DNA of 64,000 bases from Notospermus geniculatus (taxonomy: Eukaryota > Nemertea > Pilidiophora > Heteronemertea > Lineidae): the NCBI GenBank assembly GCA_002633025.1, contig NMRB01000014.1, positions 19,384 through 83,383 on the forward strand, written 5' to 3'. A program made the translations under genes and the position numbers. The notes beneath the pieces were generated by a model that had not been told where the DNA came from, ran no database searches, and worked only from the letters and a program-made list of their open reading frames with translations. The first letter of the stretch is position 1. Every line of letters begins with the position of its first letter. Positions 13,826 through 26,965 of this stretch are shown here, piece by piece.

Positions 13826-13980
13826 TACCTATCCTGAAGTGCAGGATAGGTAGATGTACCTATCCTGAAGTGCAGGATAGGTAGATGTACCTATCCTGAA
13901 GTGCAGGATAGGTAGATGTACCTATCCTGAAGTGCAGGATAGGTAGATGTACCTATCCTGAAGTGCAGGATAGGTAGATG
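13826..13980. repeat. 31-bp minisatellite made of hairpins
   Basis: Five exact or near-exact 31-bp units starting at 13826, 13857, 13888, 13919 and 13950. Each unit is itself an inverted repeat, TACCTATCCTG-AAGTG-CAGGATAGGTA, so the array is five 11-bp-stem hairpins in a row. Confidence 0.95.
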
Positions 13981-14734
13981 TATGAACAAGTCAAGGCCAT
14001 GGGGAATGACAATGCCCAAAGGACAAACACCACTAGGGATCAAGGGCCACACCAAGAGATTGATTGATGTCCAGATTCTAGTCCTCTCGAGAGTTGAGTA
14101 TCACAAGGTTGGAAGGTATCCCAATTATCTTTAAATGTACCCAAACCACCAAAGTGGTAATGCTGTTGATGGCCATTTGAAACATTTGATTTGAATTTTA
14201 AGAGAATCCATCATATCACGCCTTTAATGGTGTAAGCAAGCTGTGAGTCCTTCCTACTGATGAGTATAATGTTTAAAATTCATCCCCACATCTTTCAGAG
14301 CAGCTCCAACAGATCAGCAGCAGCAGGAGGAACCAAGAAATTTCTAACATAATGTAGAGAAAACCACATATTTTCAAAATAATTTTTAGACTTAGAGAAT
14401 TATAATTGGATTTTCCCATTAGTAGGGTTGAGAGTTTTCTCAAGTGTACAAATCCAAGTGCATCTGATCACATTACCAGAGTAGGAAACCGTGTACCAGC
14501 ATTCTGAGAATGAGAAACCCACCAGATGGTCTGGTATTAGCAACTGCTAATTTTCCTGTTATGACTTGGTCTTGTCACGCTGGGTCAATGACATGCAAGA
14601 CCTGTATCTGAACATTACAAGAAGGTACATGTATTTGGGCCAGTAGTTTGGTGTCCACTCTTAGCTATACAAGTACCATGTGGAGGATCAACTGGACTCC
14701 CTGGACACTTGATGCTGTCAAAGACGGCGACATG
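13981..14734. other. Anonymous sequence
   Basis: Nothing recognisable between two tandem arrays. Confidence 0.5.
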
Positions 14735-14943
14735 GGAATGGATCTAACTGAAGACTAACCCACTCAGAGGTTCCTGGCACCATGATTTCACCATGCTAGA
14801 CTGCTGGAATGAATCTAACTGAAGACCAACCAGCCCACTCAAAGGTTCCTGACACCATGATTTCACCATGCTAGACTGCTGGAATGGATCTAACTGAAGA
14901 CTAACCAGCCCACTGAGTGGTTCCTAGCACCATGTTTCACCAA
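14735..14943. repeat. Three 71-75-bp tandem units
   Basis: Units start GGAATGRATCTAACTGAAGA at 14735, 14806 and 14881 and end with CACCATGCTAGACTGCT. The first lacks the CAGC of the others and the third is shortened. Confidence 0.85.
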
Positions 14944-16415
14944 TGCCACAGGGTCAATCTTATACAGATACATCCCAGAGACATTCTCAAGAAATAGCTA
15001 ATTGCCTCATTCTGGTTCATTCCTAATGAACACCTACCAATATTGACTTCTTTCCCATACCAAAGATTTTTAACACCAGGCATAATTTCTCCCCACAGTC
15101 CCTGGTAGTACAGAGGCTTTTTACCGAGATTAAGATGACATTAAATTCAGACGTGGCATGAATAGCAACTCTCTCTAATGGCCAACAAGCAATAGTAAAT
15201 ATGATTTTTTAGCAGGACAAACAAATTGACATGGTAATGTATTTGATAACCACAACCTGGGAATGGATTCCTGGGCTGGAAGAGCTCCTATCCTCTGAGG
15301 CTGGTAATCACATTGAGTCAGGCAATCTCCAACTGTAATGAAATCTCTTGTGATCATTTAAAGCTGATCAAGTTTTCTGGCCCTTTGGGAAGAGGTGAAC
15401 CTGGTAAATGGGTTTCTTGCTATGTAAACCTGGCATACATGGTTAAAGATTTGAACATCTCTTCTTTTGGCCAATAACTTCAGTATTAAGGGAATTGCAA
15501 CCTACCGGTAGTGGTTAATTGATGAACACCGGGCAAGTGCATTTGGATTTGACCAGAACAAGCTACAAGCCTGAATTGGAAGCAAACTTGGAAACCTTAG
15601 GAAAACTTTTAAAAGGTTGAAGAGGAAACTACAAGAGAAGAAAGTAATGATTTGAAAAGTCTCTTCACACACCTGAGCTTTTAGTAACGACAGGCCTCCA
15701 CTCATCAAGAAGCTGAGAATTCCTGGATGCAAATGTAGCCTACTTTCAAAGATTAGATGGATATTTCCCATATAATGTCCTGAGGGACTCAATCTGAACT
15801 GAATTTGGAAAACAACCTATGATATCGCCTTGATCATGCAATTCTCCCCTTTACTTCATGTCTGCAGTAAGAAAGTTCTCAGTAAGCAACACATTACTTT
15901 GAACTTTCATACTGATTTTTAATCCTACTGGGCAAACATCCCTTGTAATGCCCTAAACTATGGCGCCAGGAAGATACCATCACCATTCAAAGAGATTGCC
16001 TGATGATAAAAGAAGATGAAAGGTGCAAGCGAGAACCCTATTTTGTGCTGAAGGCAGAATGGTGATGAGTTATCTGAAGAAATGAAACCGGAAAGTGCCC
16101 CTAAACTAAAGTAATGTTCTTATTGCTAAACAATGGGACTGGTTTTTCATCCTTCCCACGGAATTGCTCTGCTGGTTAAGAAACAAAATCAAGAAAAATG
16201 CTGATTACTGGAGTGTAGAAGCATACGGTAATTGTACAGTCATGGACATTAGTTAATCTACACCTGATACTTTGAATATTTCAAATACTACTGGGCCAAT
16301 TGTAACACGGTTTGTTCCATATGAAAGTACATCTTGTTGGTCATATTTCTGCATCAAAATTTTGGAAATTTGGGAATATCGTAATTACGTAATAGCCCAT
16401 CAGAAAAAATCCTAA
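14944..16415. other. Anonymous sequence
   Basis: No gene, RNA or repeat border recognised. Confidence 0.5.
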
Positions 16416-17023
16416 TGAAATGGTCCATGGACCATGTGCTCACCGGGTTGGACATAATAGTCTAATGACAGAGGGAGGTACATATCAGTCATGAGCAATC
16501 TGGGTGAAGTCATTCCCAAGTAGGACTTTGATGATTTTTGGGTTATGCCACATGTAAAGGTCATCTAGGTAAATATCAAATTTGAGCACTCTGCATGAAG
16601 CCGTTCCCGAGTAATAGCACTTACTTCACTTTCAGGTTACGCCACCTGGCGGCCATACTGGATGTCCAATTGGGCCGAAACTTGGTAGTTTTAAAGGTAC
16701 CCCTCCAATGCATGTCTACGCAAAATATGAAGTCGCTCGGTGAAATAGTGACAAACTGTGGCAGGTTCGTCAATTTTGTCGAACTTTGACCTCTGTGACC
16801 TTGAAAAGTAGGTCAAATCAAAAATCCGTTATATACGTTATGTATCCTTATTAGCTACACCTATGATAAAAATTTGGAGATGATCTATTATCTGACCTAG
16901 GGGTATATATGTACCAAGTTTCAGATCAATAGCTCCAGCAGTTACAAACGTGCCCTGCTAACGGACAACGGATGACGACGACGAACGCTGCAAGACGATA
17001 AAAGCTCATGGGTGAGCTAAAAA
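16416..17023 (+). mobile_element. Dispersed repeat ending GGTGAGCTAAAA
   Basis: Starts with the short palindrome TGGTCCATGGACCA followed by GTGCTCACC, and ends with GACGACGACGAACG then GCTCATGGGTGAGCTAAAAA. The same 3' end is at 25866-26022. Such elements with inverted GCTCACC/GGTGAGC ends are frequent in marine invertebrate genomes as far as I recall; I cannot assign a superfamily. No ORF of note. Confidence 0.6.
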
Positions 17024-17328
17024 CCAACTAACAGAACTTTCTGAACTTTCACCTAAATGAAAATTAGCATTTTTGGTGTGTATGGTAAAAATTTCAGTGT
17101 TTATACTTTAAGATGTATGCATGGCACGCAGTGTCATGTCATCATAAAATTTGAATTTAATATAAATTCATCTTCTCAGGTGTGGCTATCTACTTTGGAC
17201 AACAGTTGAATCATAAATCAAGACAAAACTACCACTTGTTGATCCTAAACCATTCCTAACATCAATTGCATTTACAACAATTATATATTAAAAAGAAAAT
17301 CATGATACTGTAACTCATTCTTTAACAA

Positions 17329-17370
17329 GAGGCCCAAGGGCCTGGCGCTCAGCTGACACTTGACAAGTAC
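17329..17370 (+). mobile_element. 5' fragment of the GCTCACC repeat type
   Basis: AGAGGCCCAAGGGCCTGGCG then CTCAGCTGAC matches the start structure (short GGCCC..GGGCC palindrome followed by GCTCA) of the element at 16416. Only the beginning can be recognised. Confidence 0.45.
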
Positions 17371-17857
17371 ATGTAGTTGCAGGTGTAATGGGGCATATAT
17401 GGTGATGGGAATTTGTTGGAAAGTGAGTCAAATGGATTTCATAGGAATCTAATGACAAACAGAAGGATTGATTGATCATGTTGATGAAGCACTTTAATGT
17501 TAAGAATTGAAAATTACATAAGATTTGATTTTAGTCATTCATTCTTGTAATTGAAATACTACTGGTACCCTTGAATATGGTGTGCATTGCTTAGGTGTAC
17601 TGGTGCATGTATGTCACAAAATGCCTACTGGTGAAGTACTGCATGCATCATATCATCATCATATCTTTCAGCGAAGCACTGTATCTTCATTTTGTATGAT
17701 GTATAATGAACAAGTCTTAGAAAAAATACACCAGTTTAATACAACATGGAGGATTGACAATACAGGGCTTTGCTGAAAGTCACTGACATAATTTAAAGGT
17801 CTGCAAAGAAGGAGCACAAAAATTTACCCAATGACACACAAAATGATATTACACAGA

Positions 17858-18010
17858 AAGTGAACTTTCACAATCTTGCAAATTTTGGACCCAAAGCGTC
17901 TTCTTCAGGCTGGCACTTTACAATATATGTACCATGAAATTCCAGAAGAGTCTGGAGTTTCATACTGTAAAGTGTCAGCCTGAATAAGATTCTGGAAGTT
18001 GACTTTCTGT
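17858..18010. repeat. Fold-back family member, diverged
   Basis: Shares GTCTTCTTCAGGCTGG and CACTTTACAAT with 62743-62930. The right arm (AAAGTGTCAGCCTGAATAAG then TTCTGGAAGTTGACTTTC) is its inverted counterpart, but the segment with the inner palindrome is deleted from the right arm. Confidence 0.65.
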
Positions 18011-20551
18011 ACATGTATATTAGCAAAAATAGATAAAGACCAAAAATGTACCACTCTCAACGTTGAAAAGCGTAAAATTGGCAGCTGTCTCCCTAAAAAC
18101 ATGGAAGATCTGANCTTTTTCTGCTTTCCCAAGGATCACAACTCAGATTCCTCAAGTGATGAAAATGAACAGCCCCTTTGACTAAGTAAATGCAAGACCA
18201 CATCAGTACAGAAATATTGCCTATCTCCAAATGGAAAAGGCATGAAAGGAATAACGCAACACATTTCCCAAACCGTGATGATGAAAACAAGAGCTAGGGA
18301 ACTGGAATGGTAGTTTGAACGGTGATATAAAGTTTCAAAGAAGTGCCTCAGCCAAGCCAATCTAACCCACATAAACAGAGAGGAGACCCGACTTTTGGGG
18401 ATAAATGGCAGCATGGTTGTATTTGATATTACTGGCAGTGATTATCATGCTGCGCTGGGCGAAATCATGGGTATCTCATTTCCCCTGATGGGAAAAAAGT
18501 ATCAGTGATTTATTGACCGATGTACGCTGAATCCATGGGATACGCCGAGATTGCTATCATCCGTGGTAACATATTTCATTCCAGTTTCAAAGAATTATGA
18601 AAAGCTACCATCAGTTTTATAGGATGGAAAACATAACCATGCAATAATGTGTTGTTATCACAACTGAGAAATAAAACCAAAGGAAATTCCAGCATTTCTT
18701 TTGCATCCTTTGATGCATTTCTCCTTTCCAACTGCATGTTTGTTATGGTCAAGCTTCCGCGATGAGAGGTGACACAGATCATTTACAGTTGCGGAAATTG
18801 TAATGTTTAGTGCACAAAGTATGAAATTGCCTCAGATCAGTGTTGCAGATAGGGGTGGATGAATCCAAATCGAAGAGAGAACTGAATTGTCACTTCACGC
18901 ACATTCCATCAATGATTTTTATATGACACACAGGAGTAAAGAGGAAATTGCGTTTTGTTGGAATGAACTTTTCCTGCAAAAATAGCTGCTTCAGGATATT
19001 ATCACGTTACCACCCAAAGGTTCATCTGGCATTGTACATGTCCCTTTCCATCAGAATTTCATCTATTTCCATTATGTTTGAGCGTATCTCTGATTGGTTT
19101 CATTTTCCATCAATCTTTCATGCATTTGAGCAGCGAACCAACAATAAGATTGGACACGAGCTTGACACATTTCCATGCAGCGAGCAAGAAAGTGTAAATT
19201 GCCTTGCATGACTACAGCATCCTAATGGATAGCTCTATCAAAAATCAGAAATCAGAAGCCACCCGTCTGTGAATGAAAGCTCTGTTGATCAAAAGAAGGA
19301 AATCTGGTGACAAAGGGAAATAGGATTGGTTGGAAACAATAATAAATTTCTTGGAAGAAACTTTGCATCAAGAATATTGTACTCCTATTTCCCTCAAGGG
19401 AAGTACGGCTAAGGATTTCGTCATGCAATGCCAATACCCCCATCATATTGCTCCTCACAGAGACTATTCTCCCAAAGAACGCCGCCACTTTTTTAGGCTC
19501 ATCTTAATGCTGCAGTACGTGATCCAATAACTATTGGATGGTAGCCTACCTCCACGCAACATCAATGATCTCAGCTTAGAACAGCCATGTGATATTATGA
19601 GAAAATAAACTTGGGCATTCTTTGTAACTTATAATCCTAAACTTTTTCAGACACACGTTCTTCAACATCCACCAATTTCTGCATTGTTTGATTTGGAAAT
19701 TTGCTTACTGCATCCATCTGACTGAAGATGCTATTTTCAGTCTATTTTTCATCGAAAAAATTCTTTTAAAACCCAATTTAGGTAAGATGCTGGGAGTATC
19801 TCGAGTTTATACTCTGATCACAGATTTGGCTAATCCTTATGATGAGTTACGTGACCTAATAACAATGACGCATTCATTCAACTAGATCAATAAGTGCTGC
19901 TTGGAATGAATGTTCCTTTTCCAACTCTAAAAAGAAGTTTTGTTGATAATACCACAAAAAAATTTGATTAAACAGTATGAGGGTTATTAATGGATGAATT
20001 GTTGCCAAATTTGGGCATCTTATCATCCTCATGTTTGACGAATTCCTTCAGAGGGTTGTGTAAATTTCCTCCTCCTTTTCTGACAAAGAAACCCCATGTA
20101 ATACTAAGTCATTGTGTGATCATGACCTATACCCATCCAAATCAGTTAAGGCTGACAAACAGACCCATTCAATATGCTAAACGAAGATGTATATTTGGTC
20201 GTCTCTACAAATTTATTGATTACCAAGGGAATCTCCATACCATTTGATTGAATAAATATCTCCATATATCTTCAATCTCATCAAGAAGTATTGGCTTTTT
20301 AATGTAAATCTCCCAACATCTATTTGCATGATTGCATGATATGTAGGGCAACGTGGATGTTCCGACAAAGGGCCGCTTTGGCATGTTTGGAATGTAAAGA
20401 GAAATTGAAGTGATGGATGAATGCAGAACGAATTACTTCCTACAAATATGCCGAAAAATGATAACTAATAGCATTATAAGTGTACAATCTGTATTTGCTA
20501 TATAAAGTTCTAAAAGATCGTAAACTACATGTCAGTCTTTATTGATAATAA
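18011..20551. other. Anonymous sequence with one single-N join
   Basis: Includes an N at 18114 with no duplicated flank visible. No coding exon recognised. The short overlapping frames around 18100-18400 are not supported by any motif. Confidence 0.5.
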
Positions 20552-20690
20552 ACAAGAAGTCAATCTCCAGAATTCACGAATTTTCGACCCCAACCGGGGT
20601 CTTTTTCAAGTGCAACTTTACAATCTGAAACTCTAGAAAAGACTTTAGTTCCAGCTAGAATCTAGAATTCACAACAGCTGGAGCAAGTTA
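20552..20690. repeat. Fold-back family member, half-degraded
   Basis: The left arm is well kept: GAATTTTCGACCCCAACCGG, GGTCTTTTTCAAG, AACTTTACAATCTGAAACTC. The right arm has decayed to short matches (AGTTCCAGC, TCTAGAATTC). Same family as 62743-62930. Confidence 0.65.
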
Positions 20691-23064
20691 TCAATAACTC
20701 ACGCTAAATGACGAGCCATCACTTTTACTGAAGGTTCCATATTTATTCTTCTCTACACAAAGGATTCCTTGTCTCACTTCAACTGATGAAATGACAGGGA
20801 ATGTCAATCTTTTTGGTAATCAATCACTGTAAGGTAATATTTCCTAAAACATGACACAATGTGTTAGTTTTAACAGATATCTCAAAGAAATGATCTAATG
20901 AATTTTGCTTTCAATGAATTTCACACTTGAATTTCATCAAGCCATCAAACAATACATGATGGCTGTCAATCACCAAATTCTTCCTTATCTGATTCTGCCA
21001 GACAACTTGTTGGTAACTGTCTGCAATGAAAGCTGCTTAATTCAAGCTTTTCTTTTGAACAAAGTGACACAACAAGAAACAGACTGTAGATTAGAAATGG
21101 CTTTCAGACCAACTTAAGACGAGCCATTCTACAAAGATTTAGCTAATGCTCTGTGAAATGTCAGCATCCACAAAATTGGAGATTTTTCCCTCAGATTCAC
21201 AAAACACTCAGAAACAACATAAGAGACAAAACCAATCAAAGACAGAAAATCCATTGACTCAACTGACTGGTATCTGGAAGCCATAGAGATGTAATGGTAA
21301 TGATGACAATAACATACGCTTTATTGGTTGATTTTGTTCAATGTGTTCAACACTTGCTGGAAACATTGTACATCCAGCTCAATTTTTTTCCTTTTATAGT
21401 GGGCTGTACCTTGGACTCCATTTAGCCCACATATTTCCTGGGAAATTATTACATACTAGTTATATGGTGACCTGCATTGTCCTCCAGCTGTCAGAATTCT
21501 TGGTACAAACCACTATCTGTGGAAAATGACAAACCTCCAACAGGCCTGATGCTTTTTTTTGCTGGATACAGATTTTCATGGAATTCTTCTCACAATAAAC
21601 CTTTCAATCAATAATACTAATGCCACCATTAGTATCCAACATCCAATTCTTTCGCACTAGACCGAAGAAAAATATGACACAAGAATGCTGCTTTATAAAT
21701 CATACCATCGTTTACCCTGTTCACTGAGACCTGGAAATGTTCAGTGAACCAGAATTGATTGTCATTGCATCCTTCCAGGAGAAAAAATTGTCACAGGAGA
21801 ACTAACTGTGAAGGTGAGATTTACTCGAGATAAAGAAAAATTGTCACTGAAGCTAACAGCTAATTAGTATTCATGTGGAGTTCACGATAATCTTCATTGA
21901 GAAGAAACAGGTTGATGCTGTTAGAAAAGAAAGCGAATGATCTTGAGTGGGTTGCTTCAGCAATTCAGCATAATAAAACTGCTCCTCAAGTGGCCAGAGT
22001 GAGATATTTCGTAGACATTCCCCAGAAGTTGACCCCACATGGGATTTCTCTTTCATTCTGGTTTAGCTCCAAGAACCAAGTTTTGTGGTGATGGCCAAAT
22101 GCAGGTTTTCTCTTCTCTCTCATCGAAGCAATGGTGAATCTATTTGGAATGGTATCGGCACTGATGGAAATTAATGACATTGCTGGTAATCAATGCATTA
22201 ATCTGTATATCACCTTTGCATGGAGACAAAAGTGATATCAATGTTGAATTCCAGGGCACTTGTTAAAGCAATGCAAGGAAATTTGATGCTTCATTAATGC
22301 AGCTGACCTGCATATCAATTGACAAGGAACAATGGTATGAGGTAAACTTTCCAATTAAAACATTATAATGGGAATTCAATATGGTTAATAATTGGTTAGT
22401 CTTGTTGTGACTTGCAATTGGGCTGTTATTTTTCAGAGCTATAACAATATGTAGAGCATCAAATCTTACTCTCCTTCTGGTGCAAAGCTTTAGCAAAGTG
22501 AAATAAACATTGGCAGGATAATAGAACACCAAAAGTTGCTCTCCTTCTAGTAAGAAGTGAAAAGAACATTGTAAGAGAAAAGAACATTCCGAGTGAAAAG
22601 AACATTGCGAGGATGGTAACTGCTTGACAATAAAAGAATGTTGTTGGGTTGCCAGTTGGGAGCAAGATGGTGTATAAGAACAATGGCAGAAGAGATAATC
22701 GCTAAGAATGTAGCAGATACGACCTTGCCTGATGAAAAAGATTGCATATAAAAGAATAAGGATGAAGAAAAGAGCTGGCACAGGTGCTCAGGATACATGT
22801 GCCTGATACAAAGGCATAGGTAGAGAACACTGGTGAAGTGCAAAAACATGACAAAGCTGAGCAGTGGACAGTGAGAACAGGCCATTAATACAGCTCAGAT
22901 AGTCAGGCAATTTCAGGCATTGATCCGACACCACTGATTAGACGCCATGTTCCATTCCAAACATTTTCCATCATCATTCATTAGCAACTGGGTAGAGATA
23001 AGAAAGGAAAGGCAATCAAGGTAGCAAAGTGTTATCTGAGGAGGTATACGGTGGCAAGATACAG
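20691..23064. other. Anonymous sequence; short AAAAGAACATT repeats
   Basis: At 22555-22615 the motif AAAAGAACATT occurs three times about 17-18 bp apart, and CTCTCCTTCTRGT twice nearby. This keeps minus-strand frames open for up to 172 codons but with no recognisable protein. Confidence 0.5.
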
Positions 23065-23181
23065 GGCCGTATTCTAGAAGCTTCCTAAAGTCTAAGGTGT
23101 ACCTTTAGCTATTGTTTGCAGGACAGAATACAAAAGATTAAAGTGGACCTTAGAGTTAAGGAGGCTTCTAGAATACGGGCC
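23065..23181. mobile_element. MITE, CGTATTCTAGAAG family
   Basis: Ends GGCCGTATTCTAGAAGCTTC and GAGGCTTCTAGAATACGGGC are inverted. The core GCTATTGTTTGCAGGACAGA is the complement of the core in the copies at 51152 and 57773. ACAG on both sides (23061-23064, 23182-23185) may be the target duplication. Confidence 0.8.
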
Positions 23182-23185
23182 ACAG

Positions 23186-25647
23186 TATAACTGGGTTTCA
23201 CTGCATGGCTTTGAAGTCCTAATGCTTGTTTTCCTCCCTGACATTTTTGTGATGGTTGGCTTTTGTAAGTCATTTGTAGGCCTTCATGTCAAATATGGTG
23301 TCATCCTAGTCACATGCAGGTCATATGTTATCCCTGTAAAATATCCTCCAATTCCTATAGAATTTGGTGCACTTCCACATTGAGGACTGGAATGGAAGCC
23401 ATTTCTTCCACAATTTTCTGTATGAAACACGGGCTAGCCACACGGGTTCTTAAATCGATGAATTACTCTTCGGCTTATATTCTAGTTGTTGATGACTAGA
23501 AATGGATGACAAAGAGTTGGGATTATGATGATAGATGAAGTTTTTCCATTTCTGGTTTCCTTCTACCAACTTACCATGTGAAAAAATAATTTTCGGGTAC
23601 CTGTTGACAGTGAGAGTAAAGCTGAATGATAACTCTTAGTTCTGATTCATCATATTGTAACTCCACGTAAATGCAAAACATCCTTCAAACTTCATGATAC
23701 GTGGAAACGTAGAATCATTTTAGTTTGAGCCCAACTCAGGAGAACAGGACAAAGACTACGTTGATTGCAGCATGTATTTGAAATATCCTGAACACAAGAG
23801 TTAGTTACACAGAATGACAGCAAGATGAATGATCAGTATACAGAAAATACAGCCATGCACACTGTTGATGCAAGCAGTGTTTGGATTCATTGAACATGTG
23901 ATGGCCACTTTAATCAGTTACCGTGGTGAAGGTTACCAAGTACTGTCATGGATTGTTTGGTCTGCACCAGTGCCATTATTCCCAGCAATACATCACAATC
24001 AGAATGACAGCAACAAGCACGCGCCTCCACCAACTACTAATTAAATGCGCAAAAATTGATTTCTTAGATCAAACTGCACCGCACAGCCTTTGTTTCACAG
24101 CTAGACGGGAAAGATGTGTACATAACTGACTGCTCAAAGCATATTTGACATTTGCGGCCTTGGTGTGTTTACCTTGAGTCAGGATGAGTTGGTGACAAAG
24201 GAGGTTCACATAGTCCATAGGATGACAAACCCCTGAAGATGAGAACAGCAAGCCAGCTGCACACAAATGCACAACATTGGTTATTCTCAAAGTTTACCAT
24301 ATTTGCCCCAAAATAGGCAAAATACTGTCTTCCCTCTCATATTGACAGATAGGAAACCATTTCCCAAAGACGTCTTTTCCACTTACCACCAATTAACCAA
24401 ATATAGTCCTTTAAATGTAACTGAAGGCAAATATACCACTTTAGTAATAGGCGTTACATGGATTTAGAAATGCAGAGAAAAGGGAAAATAACCTTTCAGT
24501 GTCTTCTGAATGCCACATAAGACGACCAAAGCTGCTTATCTACCACTTCTTGTTCCTAGTTTGGTTGCTGAAGAGCAATGTAGATGAAACGTTTGTCTCC
24601 CTTCCAGCAACTCGAGCAGCTGTCTCCGATCAGCTTTACTTAGTTCCCAGACGTAAGAGCCGCTTTGATCAATCCATAAACAGGTGATACACAAGATGCT
24701 GCCAATGAACCATTTGTTCCCTTTTGCTTCCCTTCATTGGTCTTTCCTTTCCCTGGTAATCGCCCAATATTCAATATCAATAGCAAATTTTGCTAATCAG
24801 TACCATCCTGTGAGCGTCAATCATCAATCATACTAATCATTATCATTCGGACGCCAATCAGACACCAATTATATATGGTAAGTTCTCCCTCAAACCAAGT
24901 ATGTTGTATTACCAGGTTCGGGTGACACTGTAAGTATGGCACAACTGGTCAGACTTCCGAAACGGCATCCGGTGTCCGATGCCATCGGAGATGCTCGATG
25001 TTAATAAACCGTCCCTAACCACCAACACACCATAATAGGCTAAACATGTAGAAATATCTTGTGTCATGCCAAGGGTGGCCGACATCTTTAGTGTTGATAT
25101 ATTGGAAGCCTCATATTCACCTGTAATGGACATAGTAATGTGATCAGGCAGAACCATTAGGGGGAAGTGTGGATCAAAGAAACATGTAACAGCACTACTT
25201 GAGACAGAAAGTAAGATATATTGTGATGAAAGAAGCCCATTATGATGAAGAGATAGGATCATAGAGCCTTCTAAACCACATCATAGAGGCGTTCCTTTTC
25301 ACTTTCAGTTTTTTCATCATTTAAGGTACTGCTACATCCACTAAGGTAAAAAGACAACAATTCATTCATGCAGTGTCTTTATCCCAATATAAGACATGTC
25401 CTTTTCTGCTTTGAAGGGCTAGGCCAAAAATGGCACAGATTATTTCTAGTTCAGACATTCTTCTGACTCACTAAATAGCAATAAGTGTATCTTTAGTTCA
25501 AAGAAGATGATTTCATACGCCATTTTTAGAACAAGAGTACCGATAGGGACATCAGAGAAAGATTACACCAAAACGAAATGCATAAAAGCATCAAGGCTTT
25601 GAAAGAATTACGGTACATGTCAAAGCCACCTGACTTGATACCTTGAA
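23186..25647. other. Anonymous sequence
   Basis: No feature supported. A 117-codon minus-strand frame at 24909-25262 has no recognisable domain. Confidence 0.5.
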
Positions 25648-26022
25648 TGAAATGGCCAGGGCCATTGTGCTCACCTCTGTGATAAGTCTCCATGGTTAAG
25701 TGTGAAACTGTGACTCTCATGGTCAATGTTGAGGATCAGTACAGATAAGATAAAGCTGAACACACCAAGAAGTATTTTATGATCTGATCAGTATTATCAG
25801 TCAATGACATAAACTCAGGTGATGGCACCCAGAAGGAGTACAATTTCTGAATACAATGAATACANGTTTTTACCATAGGCTACCTGTACACCAAATTTCA
25901 AGTTTCTAACCCAAGCGGTTTAGAAACGTGCCACCCATGTTAACGACGACGGACGACGGACGACGACGGACGACGGACGACACACCATGAGAGAAGCTCA
26001 CCTCACAGAGGTGAGCTAAAAA
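25648..26022 (+). mobile_element. Copy of the GGTGAGCTAAAA repeat, interrupted by an N
   Basis: Begins AATGGCCAGGGCCATTGTGC then TCACCT, and ends with a run of ACGACGGACG units, CACACCATGAGAGAAGCTCA and CCTCACAGAGGTGAGCTAAA. The middle, up to the N at 25865, does not match the copy at 16416, so two fragments may be joined here. Confidence 0.55.
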
Positions 26023-26429
26023 GAAGGTTTGATTTCATGGTTTGATACAGTGAGGGAAAATACCAAATATGACAACAGTTCAGTGGGTGGCAACCATCAT
26101 AAACCCATTCATAAAGCTTTTGATGTACTGTATCAACAGCAGCAAAGATAGATGAGTTAAGAATAGGTGTGACAAATATGGATTAGTTCAGAGATGATCC
26201 TCAAGGAAGTACGGTTACATGATTACATTTACTGGGAAGTGAGCTAAGATCTATGAACCACACTTTTTGTCACATTTAAAGGAGTGTATCAGCTAACAGT
26301 TGCTTAGAGAGATAGATAAGGATTAATAATGCAGAACACTATCAAAGTAGAGGAAGTGGCAAGAGACATGTTCTCATGGCGATTAAGATTGTTTTTCTTT
26401 CTACATAATGCTCCTTAATGGCACACATA
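26023..26429. other. Anonymous sequence
   Basis: Nothing recognised between the GGTGAGCTAAAA repeat and the local duplication around 26641. Confidence 0.5.
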
Positions 26430-26807
26430 GTGACAAGCTTTGTTGCTTTTAATGCAGAAAGGGGAAAATGACTTTAGCACCTCTCTCATTCCTAGACTAT
26501 TAACTCCTGACATGTCTGATGGACAATAACACTTGTGATGCAACACTCCATTAAAGGAGTTAGACGCCGAAGTTGTAAACAAGCTGGTTTGTTTACAAAT
26601 ATGGTCGGCAAACTAGTTTTATTCCTTCGTGCAGGTGGCANAGGATTACCTCAAATGGTAGACTATTAACTCCTGACATGTCTGATGGACAATAACACTT
26701 ATGATGCAACACTCCATTAACATAATGTAAAGACAGACCTGCACTGGGTTGAGGCAGGAACCTTCATTGTGACAAGCTTTGTCGCTTTTAGTGCAGAAAG
26801 GGGAAAG
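26430..26807. repeat. Local duplication around a single N
   Basis: Two segments occur twice: 26493-26554 with 26659-26720 (62 bp, one mismatch), and 26430-26466 with 26769-26807 (GTGACAAGCTTTG..GC and GCAGAAAGGGGAAA). The order of the two differs between left and right of the N at 26641, which suggests misjoined allelic pieces. Confidence 0.75.
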
Positions 26808-26894
26808 CGGCTGCACTACTCATTCCTAGATGAAGGGATTGCTCCAAAATGGAAGAAGAGGACAAATTCTGATGTTCCAACTTTTTTGATTTGT

Positions 26895-26965
26895 AAAGAA
26901 AGGAAGACCCACACTGGGATTTGAACCACGTACCTTCTGCTTCTCAGTACCATCTGACCATGTAA
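26895..26965 (-). mobile_element. tRNA-like SINE head fragment
   Basis: Minus strand: TGGTCAGATGGT (26949-26960) as an A-box-like motif and GGTTCAAATCC (26917-26927) as a perfect B box, spaced as in tRNA-derived promoters. No acceptor stem can be formed and no known SINE body follows. Not the same family as 7254-7887. Confidence 0.45.

Noticed and set aside
22263-22781. 172-codon minus-strand frame, longest in the window
   Set aside because: Composition is Phe/Ser/Leu-rich from AT-rich and repeated AAAAGAACATT sequence; two other minus frames are open in the same place, and no domain is recognisable.
24909-25262. 117-codon minus-strand frame
   Set aside because: Protein-like composition, but no motif and no flanking exon structure to support it.
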